Shown: positions 41,917-48,727 of the stretch, one piece after another | Position numbering within the stretch: the stretch's first letter is position 1 | How the letters are laid out: every line of letters starts with the position of its first letter | Assembly: GCA_947372235.1 (NCBI GenBank) | Contig: CANBSW010000009.1 | Coordinates: forward strand, 1 to 51,745 | DNA length: 51,745 bases | Origin: Chitinophagaceae bacterium | Lineage (GTDB): Bacteria > Bacteroidota > Bacteroidia > Chitinophagales > Chitinophagaceae | Direction of reading: 5' to 3' | Position numbers and translations under genes: made by a program | The notes under the pieces: generated by a model | Told to the model about the DNA's origin: nothing | What the model saw: the letters and a program-made list of their open reading frames with translations, nothing else | The model's database searches: none

Positions 41917-42288
41917 TTAGAGTTCTTCTTCTCGCTCAAGCAGTAATATCGCACCTTGTGGTACTATAAAATATTTCTCTTTCTCATACATTACTTCTGT
42001 AGCACCGCTTACCAGAAAAATAGCCAGGTCTCCCTCGCGTGCCTGCAGGGGTACATACTTCACATTTTCATCATCAGATTTCCATGGCTCATCATCTACC
42101 GGCATAGGAATGGCATAACCGGGACCGGTTTTTATAATATAGCCCTGCTGCACTTTTTCCTTTTCCTGTACACCGGGCGGCAGGTAAAGCCCACTTGAGG
42201 TTTGCTCATCAGGTTTGGATGGACGTATTAAAACCCTGTCGCCAATTACGATCAGTTTTTTTAGTTTATTATCAGAAGTTAATAGCAT
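41917..42288 (-). CDS. GroES-like co-chaperone without groL
   Basis: A protein of 123 residues. The Cpn10 fold is visible: LIVIGDRVLIRPSKPDEQTS, then SSGLYLPPG as mobile-loop region, KVQQGYIIKTGPGYAIPMP, and KYFIVPQGAILLLEREEEL. A glutamate-rich insertion with DDEPWKSDDENVKYVPLQ lies in the middle, longer than in classic GroES (about 95 residues). No groL follows, so this is probably a GroES paralogue of unknown client specificity rather than the main co-chaperonin. Confidence 0.82.
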   Translation of the reverse strand: MLLTSDNKLKKLIVIGDRVLIRPSKPDEQTSSGLYLPPGVQEKEKVQQGYIIKTGPGYAIPMPVDDEPWKSDDENVKYVPLQAREGDLAIFLVSGATEVMYEKEKYFIVPQGAILLLEREEEL

Positions 42289-42520
42289 AGCCTAATATTT
42301 CCTTGTAAAAATAAGGGCAATTCCAGCAAACCCTCATTATAGAAAACCGGGTAAGCTTTCGCAGACTTGTAAATTTTACTGATTCACGAATGGCAGTGAA
42401 TAAATGTTTAACTTTTCATTTGTATTCACAGCTTGCCGATGGGTTTTTAACAAAAGATTGCGGCAGCACAATGTGAATTGGCATTGTTTTATCTTTATTT
42501 CACATTAAATAATAAACATC

Positions 42521-43216
42521 ATGGAAGACAAAAGAAACAAAATACTCTTGTGTGAAGATGATACCAACCTGGGTATGGTATTAAAAAACTATTTAGAGTT
42601 GAACGAATATGAAGTAATACTGGAAAGAGATGGCCGCCTTGGACTGGCAGCTTTTCAACGTGAAAAATTTGATATCTGTTTGCTGGATGTAATGATGCCG
42701 AATATGGACGGATTTACATTGGCAGAAGAGATCCGCGATGTGGATCCTGATATACCCCTGTTCTTCCTTAGTGCGAAAACCATGAAGGATGATATTATTC
42801 AGGGATACAAACTGGGTGCTGATGATTATATCACCAAGCCATTCGACAGTGAAGTATTGCTGCTAAAGATCAAAGCCATCCTGAAAAGAAATGAAGAAGA
42901 AAACCGCATCAGTGATAATATTGAGTTTGATCTGGGTAAATTCCATTTCAATCCAAAATTACGCGAGTTAAAAAATGGTGATCAGACACAGACCTTATCC
43001 CCGAAAGAAAACGAATTGCTGAAAATGTTATCAGAACATAAGAATGATCTCTTACCCAGAGAACGAGCGCTGAAAAAGATCTGGGGAAGCGATACTTATT
43101 TCAATGGTCGTAGTATGGATGTGTATATTGCCAAACTGCGTAAATATCTGAAAGATGATACTAATATTGAGATTGTGAATATACATGGAAATGGATTCCG
43201 TCTTGTTGCACCTTAG
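42521..43216 (+). CDS. OmpR/PhoB-family response regulator (RprY-like)
   Basis: A protein of 231 residues. The receiver domain has CEDDTNLG, the phosphorylated aspartate at 56 in CLLDVMMPNMDG, FLSAKTMKDD and the lysine in DDYITKPF. The winged-helix output domain at 135-231 has LSPKENELLKMLSEHKNDLL, the recognition helix NGRSMDVYIAKLRKYL and wing NIHGNGFRLVAP. It resembles RprY of Bacteroidota. No histidine kinase lies next to it. A TATCTTTA about 31 bp upstream could be the -7 box. A terminator follows. Confidence 0.9.
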   Translation: MEDKRNKILLCEDDTNLGMVLKNYLELNEYEVILERDGRLGLAAFQREKFDICLLDVMMPNMDGFTLAEEIRDVDPDIPLFFLSAKTMKDDIIQGYKLGADDYITKPFDSEVLLLKIKAILKRNEEENRISDNIEFDLGKFHFNPKLRELKNGDQTQTLSPKENELLKMLSEHKNDLLPRERALKKIWGSDTYFNGRSMDVYIAKLRKYLKDDTNIEIVNIHGNGFRLVAP

Positions 43217-43235
43217 TTGGTTTTATATAATTTGG

Positions 43236-43266
43236 AATACCTCACTTTAGGTGGGGTATTTTTTTG
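43236..43266 (+). terminator. Terminator after the OmpR-type regulator
   Basis: AATACCTCAC pairs with GTGGGGTATT (one G-U) around TTTAG and is followed by a run of T. Confidence 0.85.
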
Positions 43267-43328
43267 CCACAGATAACACAGATTAGCACAGAGAAAAAAT
43301 CTGTGCTAATCTGTGTCATCTGTGGCAA
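43264..43328. repeat. CACAGAT-type intergenic palindrome, copy 4
   Basis: TTGCCACAGATAACACAGAT and its complement form a near-perfect hairpin between the response regulator and convergent ruvB. Confidence 0.9.
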
Positions 43329-43337
43329 TTATTTTCT

Positions 43338-44375
43338 TTATGGATTTGCAAAAAGATTGGGCTGATTTCCCGTTTGTGGTTTCCGTCCTAAATGCGCATA
43401 AGCTTTGGCTGTTGCTTCGCGACCGCGGGGTGTTCGTTGCAGAAATCCTTCCTGAATTAAGAAGGGTTCATATACTTCTTCAATGGTACCGGCTTCTTCG
43501 CCAACAGCAGTTGCAATAGTAGTAAGCCCTACCGGACCACCTTTAAATTTATCAATGATTGAACTAAGAATCCGGTTATCCATTTCATCCAGTCCATGTT
43601 CATCTACGTTCAATGCTTTCAGAGCGTGTTGTGTAATACCGATATCAATATTACCATCATTCAATACCTGCGCAAAATCGCGAACACGTCTTAATAAACT
43701 ATTGGCAATACGTGGTGTTCCGCGACTACGGCGGGCAATTTCAAAAGCAGCATCGGTAGTGATGGAAGTTTGCAAAATGGCTGCACTTCTTTCAACGATT
43801 TTTTTTAATACTTCAGCATTATAATATTCAAGACGCGATTTAATTCCGAAGCGTGAAAGCAACGGTGCAGTTAATAATCCGCTTCTTGTTGTAGCGCCAA
43901 CCAATGTAAACGGATTGAGGTTGATCTGTATACTGCGCGCATTCGGACCGGTATCGATCATAATATCAATCCGGAAATCTTCCATGGCAGCGTATAAATA
44001 TTCTTCTACCACAGTACTTAAACGGTGGATCTCATCAATAAATAAAACATCGTTGGGTTGCAGATTGGTAAGCAGACCGGCAAGATCACCCGGTTTTTCG
44101 ATTACCGGGCCGGAGGTTTCTTTGATGTTTACGCCCAGTTCATTGGCTACAATTCGGCTCAAGGTTGTTTTACCCAATCCGGGCGGGCCATGAAACAAAA
44201 TATGATCCAATGCTTCTCCCCTCAGTTTAGCGGCTTTGATAAAAATAACCAGGTTTTCGATCAACTGCGGCTGCCCCGAAAAATCATCGATCTCTCTGGG
44301 CCGGATGGTATTTTCAAACTCCTTATCGGCAGAAGTCAGGTTTGTAGGATCGCTGTTGAGGTTGTTGTTTGACAT
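43338..44375 (-). CDS. ruvB: Holliday junction branch migration helicase RuvB
   Basis: A protein of 345 residues from the ATG at 44375 ([20 protein letters not shown]); the longer frame to 44435 runs into the CATTGCGAGG repeat. RuvB signatures: [20 protein letters not shown], Walker [21 protein letters not shown], Walker [21 protein letters not shown], sensor [18 protein letters not shown], and the C-terminal winged helix ending [20 protein letters not shown]. The hexameric motor drives branch migration with RuvA. It is monocistronic here, divergent from the MarR gene. Confidence 0.97.
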   Translation of the reverse strand: MSNNNLNSDPTNLTSADKEFENTIRPREIDDFSGQPQLIENLVIFIKAAKLRGEALDHILFHGPPGLGKTTLSRIVANELGVNIKETSGPVIEKPGDLAGLLTNLQPNDVLFIDEIHRLSTVVEEYLYAAMEDFRIDIMIDTGPNARSIQINLNPFTLVGATTRSGLLTAPLLSRFGIKSRLEYYNAEVLKKIVERSAAILQTSITTDAAFEIARRSRGTPRIANSLLRRVRDFAQVLNDGNIDIGITQHALKALNVDEHGLDEMDNRILSSIIDKFKGGPVGLTTIATAVGEEAGTIEEVYEPFLIQEGFLQRTPRGREATAKAYAHLGRKPQTGNQPNLFANP

Positions 44376-44412
44376 ACGGATCAAAACTACATAATTCAAT
44401 TGAAGGAAAAAC

Positions 44413-44501
44413 CGACATTGCGAGGAACGAAGCAATCTGTGTCACAAATACAGTCAGGTCCAATTTCATAGGCACAGATTGCTTCGTTTCCCGCAATGAC
44501 G
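44413..44501. repeat. CATTGCGAGGAACGAAGC-type palindrome
   Basis: Left arm CGACATTGCGAGGAACGAAG, right arm GCTTCGTTTCCCGCAATGAC, with inner AATCTGTG/CACAGATT pairs. It is related to the inner repeats at 10169 and 46855. Confidence 0.85.
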
Positions 44502-44508
44502 AAAAAAA

Positions 44509-44526
44509 CATTTGTACATACAAATG
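44509..44526. promoter_or_regulatory. MarR operator, copy 1
   Basis: CATTTGTACATACAAATG: perfect 8-bp inverted arms (CATTTGTA/TACAAATG). It covers the TTTG that would serve as the -33 element of the MarR gene's promoter. A second copy lies before the next gene at 44995. Confidence 0.75.
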
Positions 44527-44535
44527 AATTCTCCT

Positions 44536-44543
44536 TATCTTTG
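44536..44543 (+). promoter_or_regulatory. -7 box of the MarR gene
   Basis: TATCTTTG is an exact match to TAnnTTTG. A TTTG at 44511-44514 lies 21 bp upstream and can be the -33 element, inside operator copy 1. Confidence 0.65.
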
Positions 44544-44551
44544 TTTTGTAA

Positions 44552-44980
44552 TTGAAAACATCAGAAAGTAAATATTGCAACTGTCTCTATTTTACTGCCA
44601 ATGCATTGGCCCGAAAAATAGAGAAACTGGCTACCGAGAGCTGGAAGAAGGTAGATCTGTCGCCAAGCCATGCTTACCTGCTGAAACTGGTGATAGAAGA
44701 ACCGGGTATTCAGGCCGGACAAATAGCGGAGCAATTACAGCTAACCCCCAGTACCATTACACGTTTGATAGAAAAACTGGAAGAAAAGAAACTGCTGTTT
44801 CGATCAACAGAAGGGAAATTAACCAATGTGTTTCCTACCCAAAAAGCCAAAGACCTGAAGCCTCAGCTGAAACAATGCATTGATGAGTTCTATGAAAAAA
44901 CAGTAAAAATTTTGGGTAAGGAAGAGAGTAAAACCTTTGTGAAACATATGAATCTTATGGCTGACAAATTAGAAGGCTAA
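44552..44980 (+). CDS. MarR-family transcriptional regulator, second
   Basis: A protein of 142 residues starting at a TTG (44552; MKTSESKYCNCLYFTANALA). It has two early cysteines, C9 and C11. Winged-helix motifs are SPSHAYLLKLVIEEPGIQAG, the recognition helix LTPSTITRLIEKLEEKKLLF and the wing RSTEGKLTNVFPTQKAKD. The cysteines suggest redox or electrophile sensing as in OhrR-like or QsrR-like MarR proteins, but that is inference. It is flanked by two copies of the same palindrome, one over its own promoter and one before the oxidoreductase gene behind it, making autoregulation and control of the neighbour likely. Confidence 0.87.
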   Translation: MKTSESKYCNCLYFTANALARKIEKLATESWKKVDLSPSHAYLLKLVIEEPGIQAGQIAEQLQLTPSTITRLIEKLEEKKLLFRSTEGKLTNVFPTQKAKDLKPQLKQCIDEFYEKTVKILGKEESKTFVKHMNLMADKLEG

Positions 44981-44994
44981 TTTTTTTGTTTAAA

Positions 44995-45012
44995 CATTTG
45001 TATATACAAATA
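44995..45012. promoter_or_regulatory. MarR operator, copy 2
   Basis: CATTTGTATATACAAATA contains the perfect palindrome ATTTGTATATACAAAT, matching copy 1 at 44509 apart from two central bases. It lies 27 bp before the ATG of the NAD(P)-binding gene. Confidence 0.75.
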
Positions 45013-45038
45013 TTAATAACTATAACAAACCTAATCAC

Positions 45039-45929
45039 ATGAATTATGTAATCACCGGCGGAGCCGGAAACATTTCGAAACCACTTGCCTTACAATTATT
45101 AAAAGCAGGTCACGGCGTTACCATTATCAGCCGCAGCGAATCAAACGTAAAAGAATTAACAGATGCCGGTGCCAAAGCTGCTATCGGATCGGTGGAAGAT
45201 GTTGCTTTTTTAACCACGGCCTTTGCCGGTGCAGATGCAGTGTACACCATGGTTCCACCCAACCACAATCCTGTTAACTGGAAAAATGATATTGCAAGAG
45301 TAGGCGAAAATTATGCGAAAGCCATCATTGCCAATCAGGTCAAATATGTGGTAAACCTGAGCAGTATTGGTGCACACCTGCCGGATGGGGTTGGTCCTGT
45401 TAGCGGTTTATACCGTGTTGAACAAACACTGAATGCTTTGAGTGATGTGAATGTGAAACATTTACGTCCCGCTTATTTCTACCAAAACCTCTTGGCCAAT
45501 GTTGGACTGATCAAAGGCATGCAAATCATGGGAAGTAATTTTAGCGCAGAGGATGGAAAATTTGTGATTGTAGATCCAACTGATATTGCGGCAGTTGCAG
45601 CAGAGGAGTTGATTGGACTTTCTTTCTCCGGCACATCATTCCGATATATTGCAAGTGATGAAGTATCTACGGCTCAAATTGCTTCAGCAATTGGAACAGC
45701 CCTTGGCAAACCTGCATTACCGTGGGTAGCATTTACAGATGAACAGGCATTGGGTGGTATGTTACAGGCAGGTTTACCGGCTGAAGTTGCCAACAATTAT
45801 GTTGAAATGGGTGGAGCGGTCAGAAATGGCAGTATGATGGAAGATTACTGGAAACATCGTCCATCATCTTTAGGAATAATAAAACTCGCAGATTTTGCAA
45901 AACAATTTGCACAGGTTTTTAATGCGTAA
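45039..45929 (+). CDS. NmrA-like NAD(P)-binding oxidoreductase
   Basis: A protein of 296 residues. The Rossmann start is MNYVITGGAGNISKPLALQL with GGAGNIS as nucleotide loop; VTIISRSESNVKELTDAGAK gives the second strand and AVYTMVPPNHNPVN a following loop. Members of the NmrA/QOR2-like group act as NAD(P)H-dependent reductases (for example on quinones) or redox sensors. It is controlled in all likelihood by the MarR protein through the palindrome upstream. It pairs with the SDR gene behind it, although a hairpin has been inserted between them. Confidence 0.85.
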   Translation: MNYVITGGAGNISKPLALQLLKAGHGVTIISRSESNVKELTDAGAKAAIGSVEDVAFLTTAFAGADAVYTMVPPNHNPVNWKNDIARVGENYAKAIIANQVKYVVNLSSIGAHLPDGVGPVSGLYRVEQTLNALSDVNVKHLRPAYFYQNLLANVGLIKGMQIMGSNFSAEDGKFVIVDPTDIAAVAAEELIGLSFSGTSFRYIASDEVSTAQIASAIGTALGKPALPWVAFTDEQALGGMLQAGLPAEVANNYVEMGGAVRNGSMMEDYWKHRPSSLGIIKLADFAKQFAQVFNA

Positions 45930-46067
45930 CAATTAAATCAAAAATAATCTCTATGCAACTCTGCGACAAACGCTGTGTTCTCTGTGGTTAAAATATTTTA
46001 CCGCAAAGAACACAGAGTTTGGGTACGGAGTTTCGCAGAGAGTTATTAACAATTAAATTAAAAATAA
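45927..46067. repeat. Hairpin flanked by a 21-bp direct repeat
   Basis: A palindrome (about 45950-46042; left words CTCTGCG, CTGTGTTCTCTGTGGT, right words ACCGCAAAGAACACAGAG, TTTCGCAGAGAG) is bracketed by TAACAATTAAATCAAAAATA (45927) and TAACAATTAAATTAAAAATA (46047). The two differ at one base over 21. It looks like an insertion with target duplication. Confidence 0.75.
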
Positions 46068-46068
46068 A

Positions 46069-46806
46069 ATGGCAAAGAAAATTGCATTGGTTACCGGTGC
46101 CAATAAAGGCATCGGATTTGAAACTGCCCGTCAACTGGGCAAAGAAGGCATTACCGTGATAGCAGCAGCACGTAATAAAGAAAACGGAATCAAAGCTGTA
46201 GAAACATTAAAAAACGAAGGCTTTGATATTGAGTTTTTACAACTGGATGTTGACAAGGATACAGATATTCAATTTGCTTTTGACTACATCAACAATAAAT
46301 ATGGCAAACTGGATATCCTCGTAAACAATGCCGGTATTCAAATTGAAAGTGGCGATTGGGGATTGAATACAAGCACAACTGTTTCAGACAAAGTATTGCG
46401 CCAAACATTGGATACTAATTTCTTCAACGTAGTAAAACTCACCAATACTTTACTTCCCTTAATTCGTAAAAGTGATGCAGGGCGTATTGTAAACCTGAGC
46501 AGTATTTTAGGTTCACTCAAATTGCACAGTGAAGTAGGTTCTCCAATATACGGTTCTAAACTGTTTGCTTATGACACATCAAAAGCTGCCTTAAACTCTT
46601 ACACAATTCACCTGGCAGCAGCATTGGCAGATACCAATATCAAAGTAAATTCTGCGCATCCAGGCTGGGTTAAAACCGATATGGGTTCTGATGCCGCACC
46701 AATGGATGTAGTGGATGGTGCTAAAACATCAGTTGCATTGGCTTTACTGGATGCAGAGGGAGTAAGTGGGAAATATATTCATTTGGGGAATGAGTTGCCT
46801 TGGTAG
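46069..46806 (+). CDS. Short-chain dehydrogenase/reductase
   Basis: A protein of 245 residues, a classic SDR. TGANKGIGFETARQLG is the cofactor loop, LDVDKD the adenine pocket, LVNNAGIQ the NNAG motif, IVNLSSILGSL carries the catalytic serine region, and YDTSKAALNSYT gives the YxxxK pair. HPGWVKTDMGS closes the active site. The overall pattern is like plant-type menthone/carbonyl reductases. It probably belonged to the MarR-controlled unit; the insertion upstream has preserved its ribosome-binding spacer. Confidence 0.9.
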   Translation: MAKKIALVTGANKGIGFETARQLGKEGITVIAAARNKENGIKAVETLKNEGFDIEFLQLDVDKDTDIQFAFDYINNKYGKLDILVNNAGIQIESGDWGLNTSTTVSDKVLRQTLDTNFFNVVKLTNTLLPLIRKSDAGRIVNLSSILGSLKLHSEVGSPIYGSKLFAYDTSKAALNSYTIHLAAALADTNIKVNSAHPGWVKTDMGSDAAPMDVVDGAKTSVALALLDAEGVSGKYIHLGNELPW

Positions 46807-46812
46807 GGAAAT

Positions 46813-47023
46813 AGAACAGAAGAATATTGAACAAGGAACAGATGAATGATGAATGCGTCGTTGCGAGCTTCGCGAAGCAATCTGTGGATTGGGAGTTCCG
46901 AGGGACTAAGGAAAAGGAAAGGGTGTGGTGTTTTTTTTTGCATGAAAGTTCAACCTTTACAACACAGATTGCTTGCGCCACCGCTAGAGCTAAAGCGGCA
47001 CGCGGTCGTTCCTCGCAAGGGCG
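46813..47023. repeat. Composite repeat, sibling of the one at 10133
   Basis: GAACAGAAGAATATTGAACA and AGGAACAGATGAAT (46813-46847) precede an inner element (46855-47023) whose right 60 bp, from ACACAGATTGCTTGCGCCAC to CGTTCCTCGCAAGGGCG, closely match 10227-10289. The outer right arm is decayed. It fills the 258-bp gap; no gene is seen there. Confidence 0.75.
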
Positions 47024-47064
47024 CATTTGTTGTTCGTTTCTAACAATTCATTTATTTTGTAAAT

Positions 47065-47358
47065 ATGAACTTCAATTCCTTTAAAGAAACGCTTACCTCA
47101 ACCAACCCACCCGCAGATCTGAACATCTACCTCACATCACTCTGGTACGATGCCAAAGGCGATTGGCATAAAGCGCATGATTTGATCAATGACATAGAAG
47201 ATAGAACAGCAGCATGTGTACATGCTTATCTCCACAGAAAAGAAGGCGATGCAGGAAATGCTGCGTATTGGTACAGAAGAGCAGGCAAACAAGTTTCTGT
47301 TTTATCATTGGAGAATGAATGGACAGAATTAGTAAACACATTATTAAGTAGCAGGTAA
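47065..47358 (+). CDS. Conserved small hypothetical protein
   Basis: A protein of 97 residues, no signal or membrane segment. It is rich in aromatic residues and helical: DLNIYLTSLWYDAKGDWHKA, HDLINDIEDRTAACVHAYLH, RKEGDAGNAAYWYRRAGKQV. I recall this W-W-H-pattern (WYDAKGDW, HAYLHRKEGD, NAxYWYxRA) as a widespread uncharacterised family resembling a TPR/Sel1-like helical pair. Function unknown. Its end overlaps the convergent M23 gene by 15 bp. Confidence 0.75.
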   Translation: MNFNSFKETLTSTNPPADLNIYLTSLWYDAKGDWHKAHDLINDIEDRTAACVHAYLHRKEGDAGNAAYWYRRAGKQVSVLSLENEWTELVNTLLSSR

Positions 47359-48048
47359 ATATTTCAATAGATCCAAGATAAGATCCGGATCGGGGCAATT
47401 ATCTAAATACTTTTCTCTCTCACTAAATTTACAAACACCCGGATAATCTCCTTTCTTTCCTTCCATATCCATGATCAATTGAAAATGAAGATGTGGTGGC
47501 CAGTGGCCGTTTTCTTTTGGCTCTCCAAAATGTGCGATCAAATCCCCGGCTTTTATTTTCTTTCCTTCAGTTAATCCATCAAGGTCTTTTAGCGAGAGAT
47601 GTCCATACAAACTATGAAAGGAATGTCCATTGATCTCATGGTATACAATAATCGTTGCCCCATAATCTCCGTATTGATCATTAAAAGCAAAACTGTGTAC
47701 CATTCCGTCTACAGGTGCAAATACAGTTGTACCGGCATCTCCCCAGATATCAATGCCTAAATGTAATCGGCGCGGTTCTTCGCCGGGATTTGGCGCATCG
47801 AAAACTTTACTGCGACTGTAAACGGTTCGATGTTCGTTATAACCGCCAATGCCAAAAGAGAGTTTGAAGTTTGGGGTTTGGAGTTTGGAGTTAACATAGT
47901 TTGAAAACTCGGTGGTATCCCCAATAATGTGTGAGGTTATTTCTGTATTAGTTTCGGTGAAATCCATCAACACCAATGCATCTTTTGTATGATCAAATTG
48001 TACAACTGGATGGTAATGGTGATTCTTTAAAACTTCTGTTACATTCAT
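47344..48048 (-). CDS. M23-family metallopeptidase
   Basis: A protein of 234 residues without a signal peptide. The LytM/M23 zinc site is complete: RRLHLGIDIWGDAGT (HxxxD) and WPPHLHFQLI (HxH), plus FHSLYGHLSLKDLDGLTEGK with its histidine. It should cut peptidoglycan peptides or a related substrate; lack of a signal is odd and may reflect non-classical export or a cytosolic role. Residues 52-62 (NSKLQTPNFKL) are encoded by a TTTGGGG-family repeat between the N-terminal region and the peptidase core, an apparent in-frame insertion. Confidence 0.86.
   Translation of the reverse strand: MNVTEVLKNHHYHPVVQFDHTKDALVLMDFTETNTEITSHIIGDTTEFSNYVNSKLQTPNFKLSFGIGGYNEHRTVYSRSKVFDAPNPGEEPRRLHLGIDIWGDAGTTVFAPVDGMVHSFAFNDQYGDYGATIIVYHEINGHSFHSLYGHLSLKDLDGLTEGKKIKAGDLIAHFGEPKENGHWPPHLHFQLIMDMEGKKGDYPGVCKFSEREKYLDNCPDPDLILDLLKYLPAT
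47861..47892. repeat. TTTGGGG-family repeat inside the M23 gene
   Basis: AGTTTGAAGTTTGGGGTTTG followed by GAGTTTGGAGTT. It matches the copies at 23991 and 27342. Confidence 0.78.
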
Positions 48049-48077
48049 TGGTTCCCTATTCGCTAACTATTTAAAGG

Positions 48078-48572
48078 CTATCTGTTAAAAAGATACGCAT
48101 TCCGTTTAATCCAATTATCAGTTCCCTCAAATTTAACTTCTTTGATAGACTGAAAACTGATCTTACCAAGATAATAGGTATGCCTGATCTGTGCCTGTTT
48201 ATTATCGTTACCGTCAATACCGGCTCTTTCAGTTACCACTTTCACCGCACCATCTTCCATGATTTCTCTTGAGATCACTTTACTTCCATCAACCATTGTT
48301 CCGTTACTGCTTACCAATATTGTATCAACATTATTTGCTTTAGGCTCGTTGGGATAAGTATATGATAAAATTACCTGCCCCCGGATAGCAATACGCATAT
48401 TTACATTAGCAGGCATTGTAAAAGGTTTGCCTGATGTGTAATCCAGATACGTGATCGTTCCCTTCCAGCTGCCTTGTACGTTTGCAAAATCGGTTGTACT
48501 TGTGGCGGCTTGGGGTTGAGAATATATTGATCCGCTGATTAGGAGGATCAGTATTGTGAGTGATCGTTTCAT
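48078..48572 (-). CDS. Secreted protein of unknown function
   Basis: A protein of 164 residues from the ATG at 48572; the frame to 48614 runs into a palindrome. The signal peptide is MKRSLTILILLISGSIYSQ. The rest is beta-rich with a lipocalin-like opening, VQGSWKGTITYLDYTSGKPF, then TMPANVNMRIAIRGQVILSY and a closing TYYLGKISFQSIKEVKFEGT. A small beta-barrel is a reasonable guess, but I do not recognise a family. Same strand as the M23 gene, 29 bp upstream, so they may be co-transcribed. Confidence 0.6.
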   Translation of the reverse strand: MKRSLTILILLISGSIYSQPQAATSTTDFANVQGSWKGTITYLDYTSGKPFTMPANVNMRIAIRGQVILSYTYPNEPKANNVDTILVSSNGTMVDGSKVISREIMEDGAVKVVTERAGIDGNDNKQAQIRHTYYLGKISFQSIKEVKFEGTDNWIKRNAYLFNR

Positions 48573-48603
48573 AGATTTTAATTTGGTGATTGTGTGGATT
48601 TTT

Positions 48604-48704
48604 TTTTGAAACACATAGGGACATAGGTTAAAGCAAAGGGCATATAGAATTGCTACTATGTGAACTTTTTCCTAAGCTATGTCCCTATGTGTTTCAAAAA
48701 AGCC
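48604..48704. repeat. ACACATAGGGACATAG-type palindrome
   Basis: TTTTTTGAAACACATAGGGA...CATAG and CTATG...TCCCTATGTGTTTCAAAAAA pair over about 26 bp around a 45-nt loop, between two minus-strand genes. Confidence 0.88.
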
Positions 48705-48727
48705 TCAATAAAAGTACGTCTACTTCC

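Noticed and set aside
43264-43328. Terminator role for every palindrome
   Set aside because: A separate classical terminator lies just before this copy, and other copies lie between divergent genes, so termination cannot explain the family.
44376-44435. Longer RuvB N-terminus
   Set aside because: The extension is encoded partly by a CATTGCGAGG repeat; the inner ATG begins the family's usual start.
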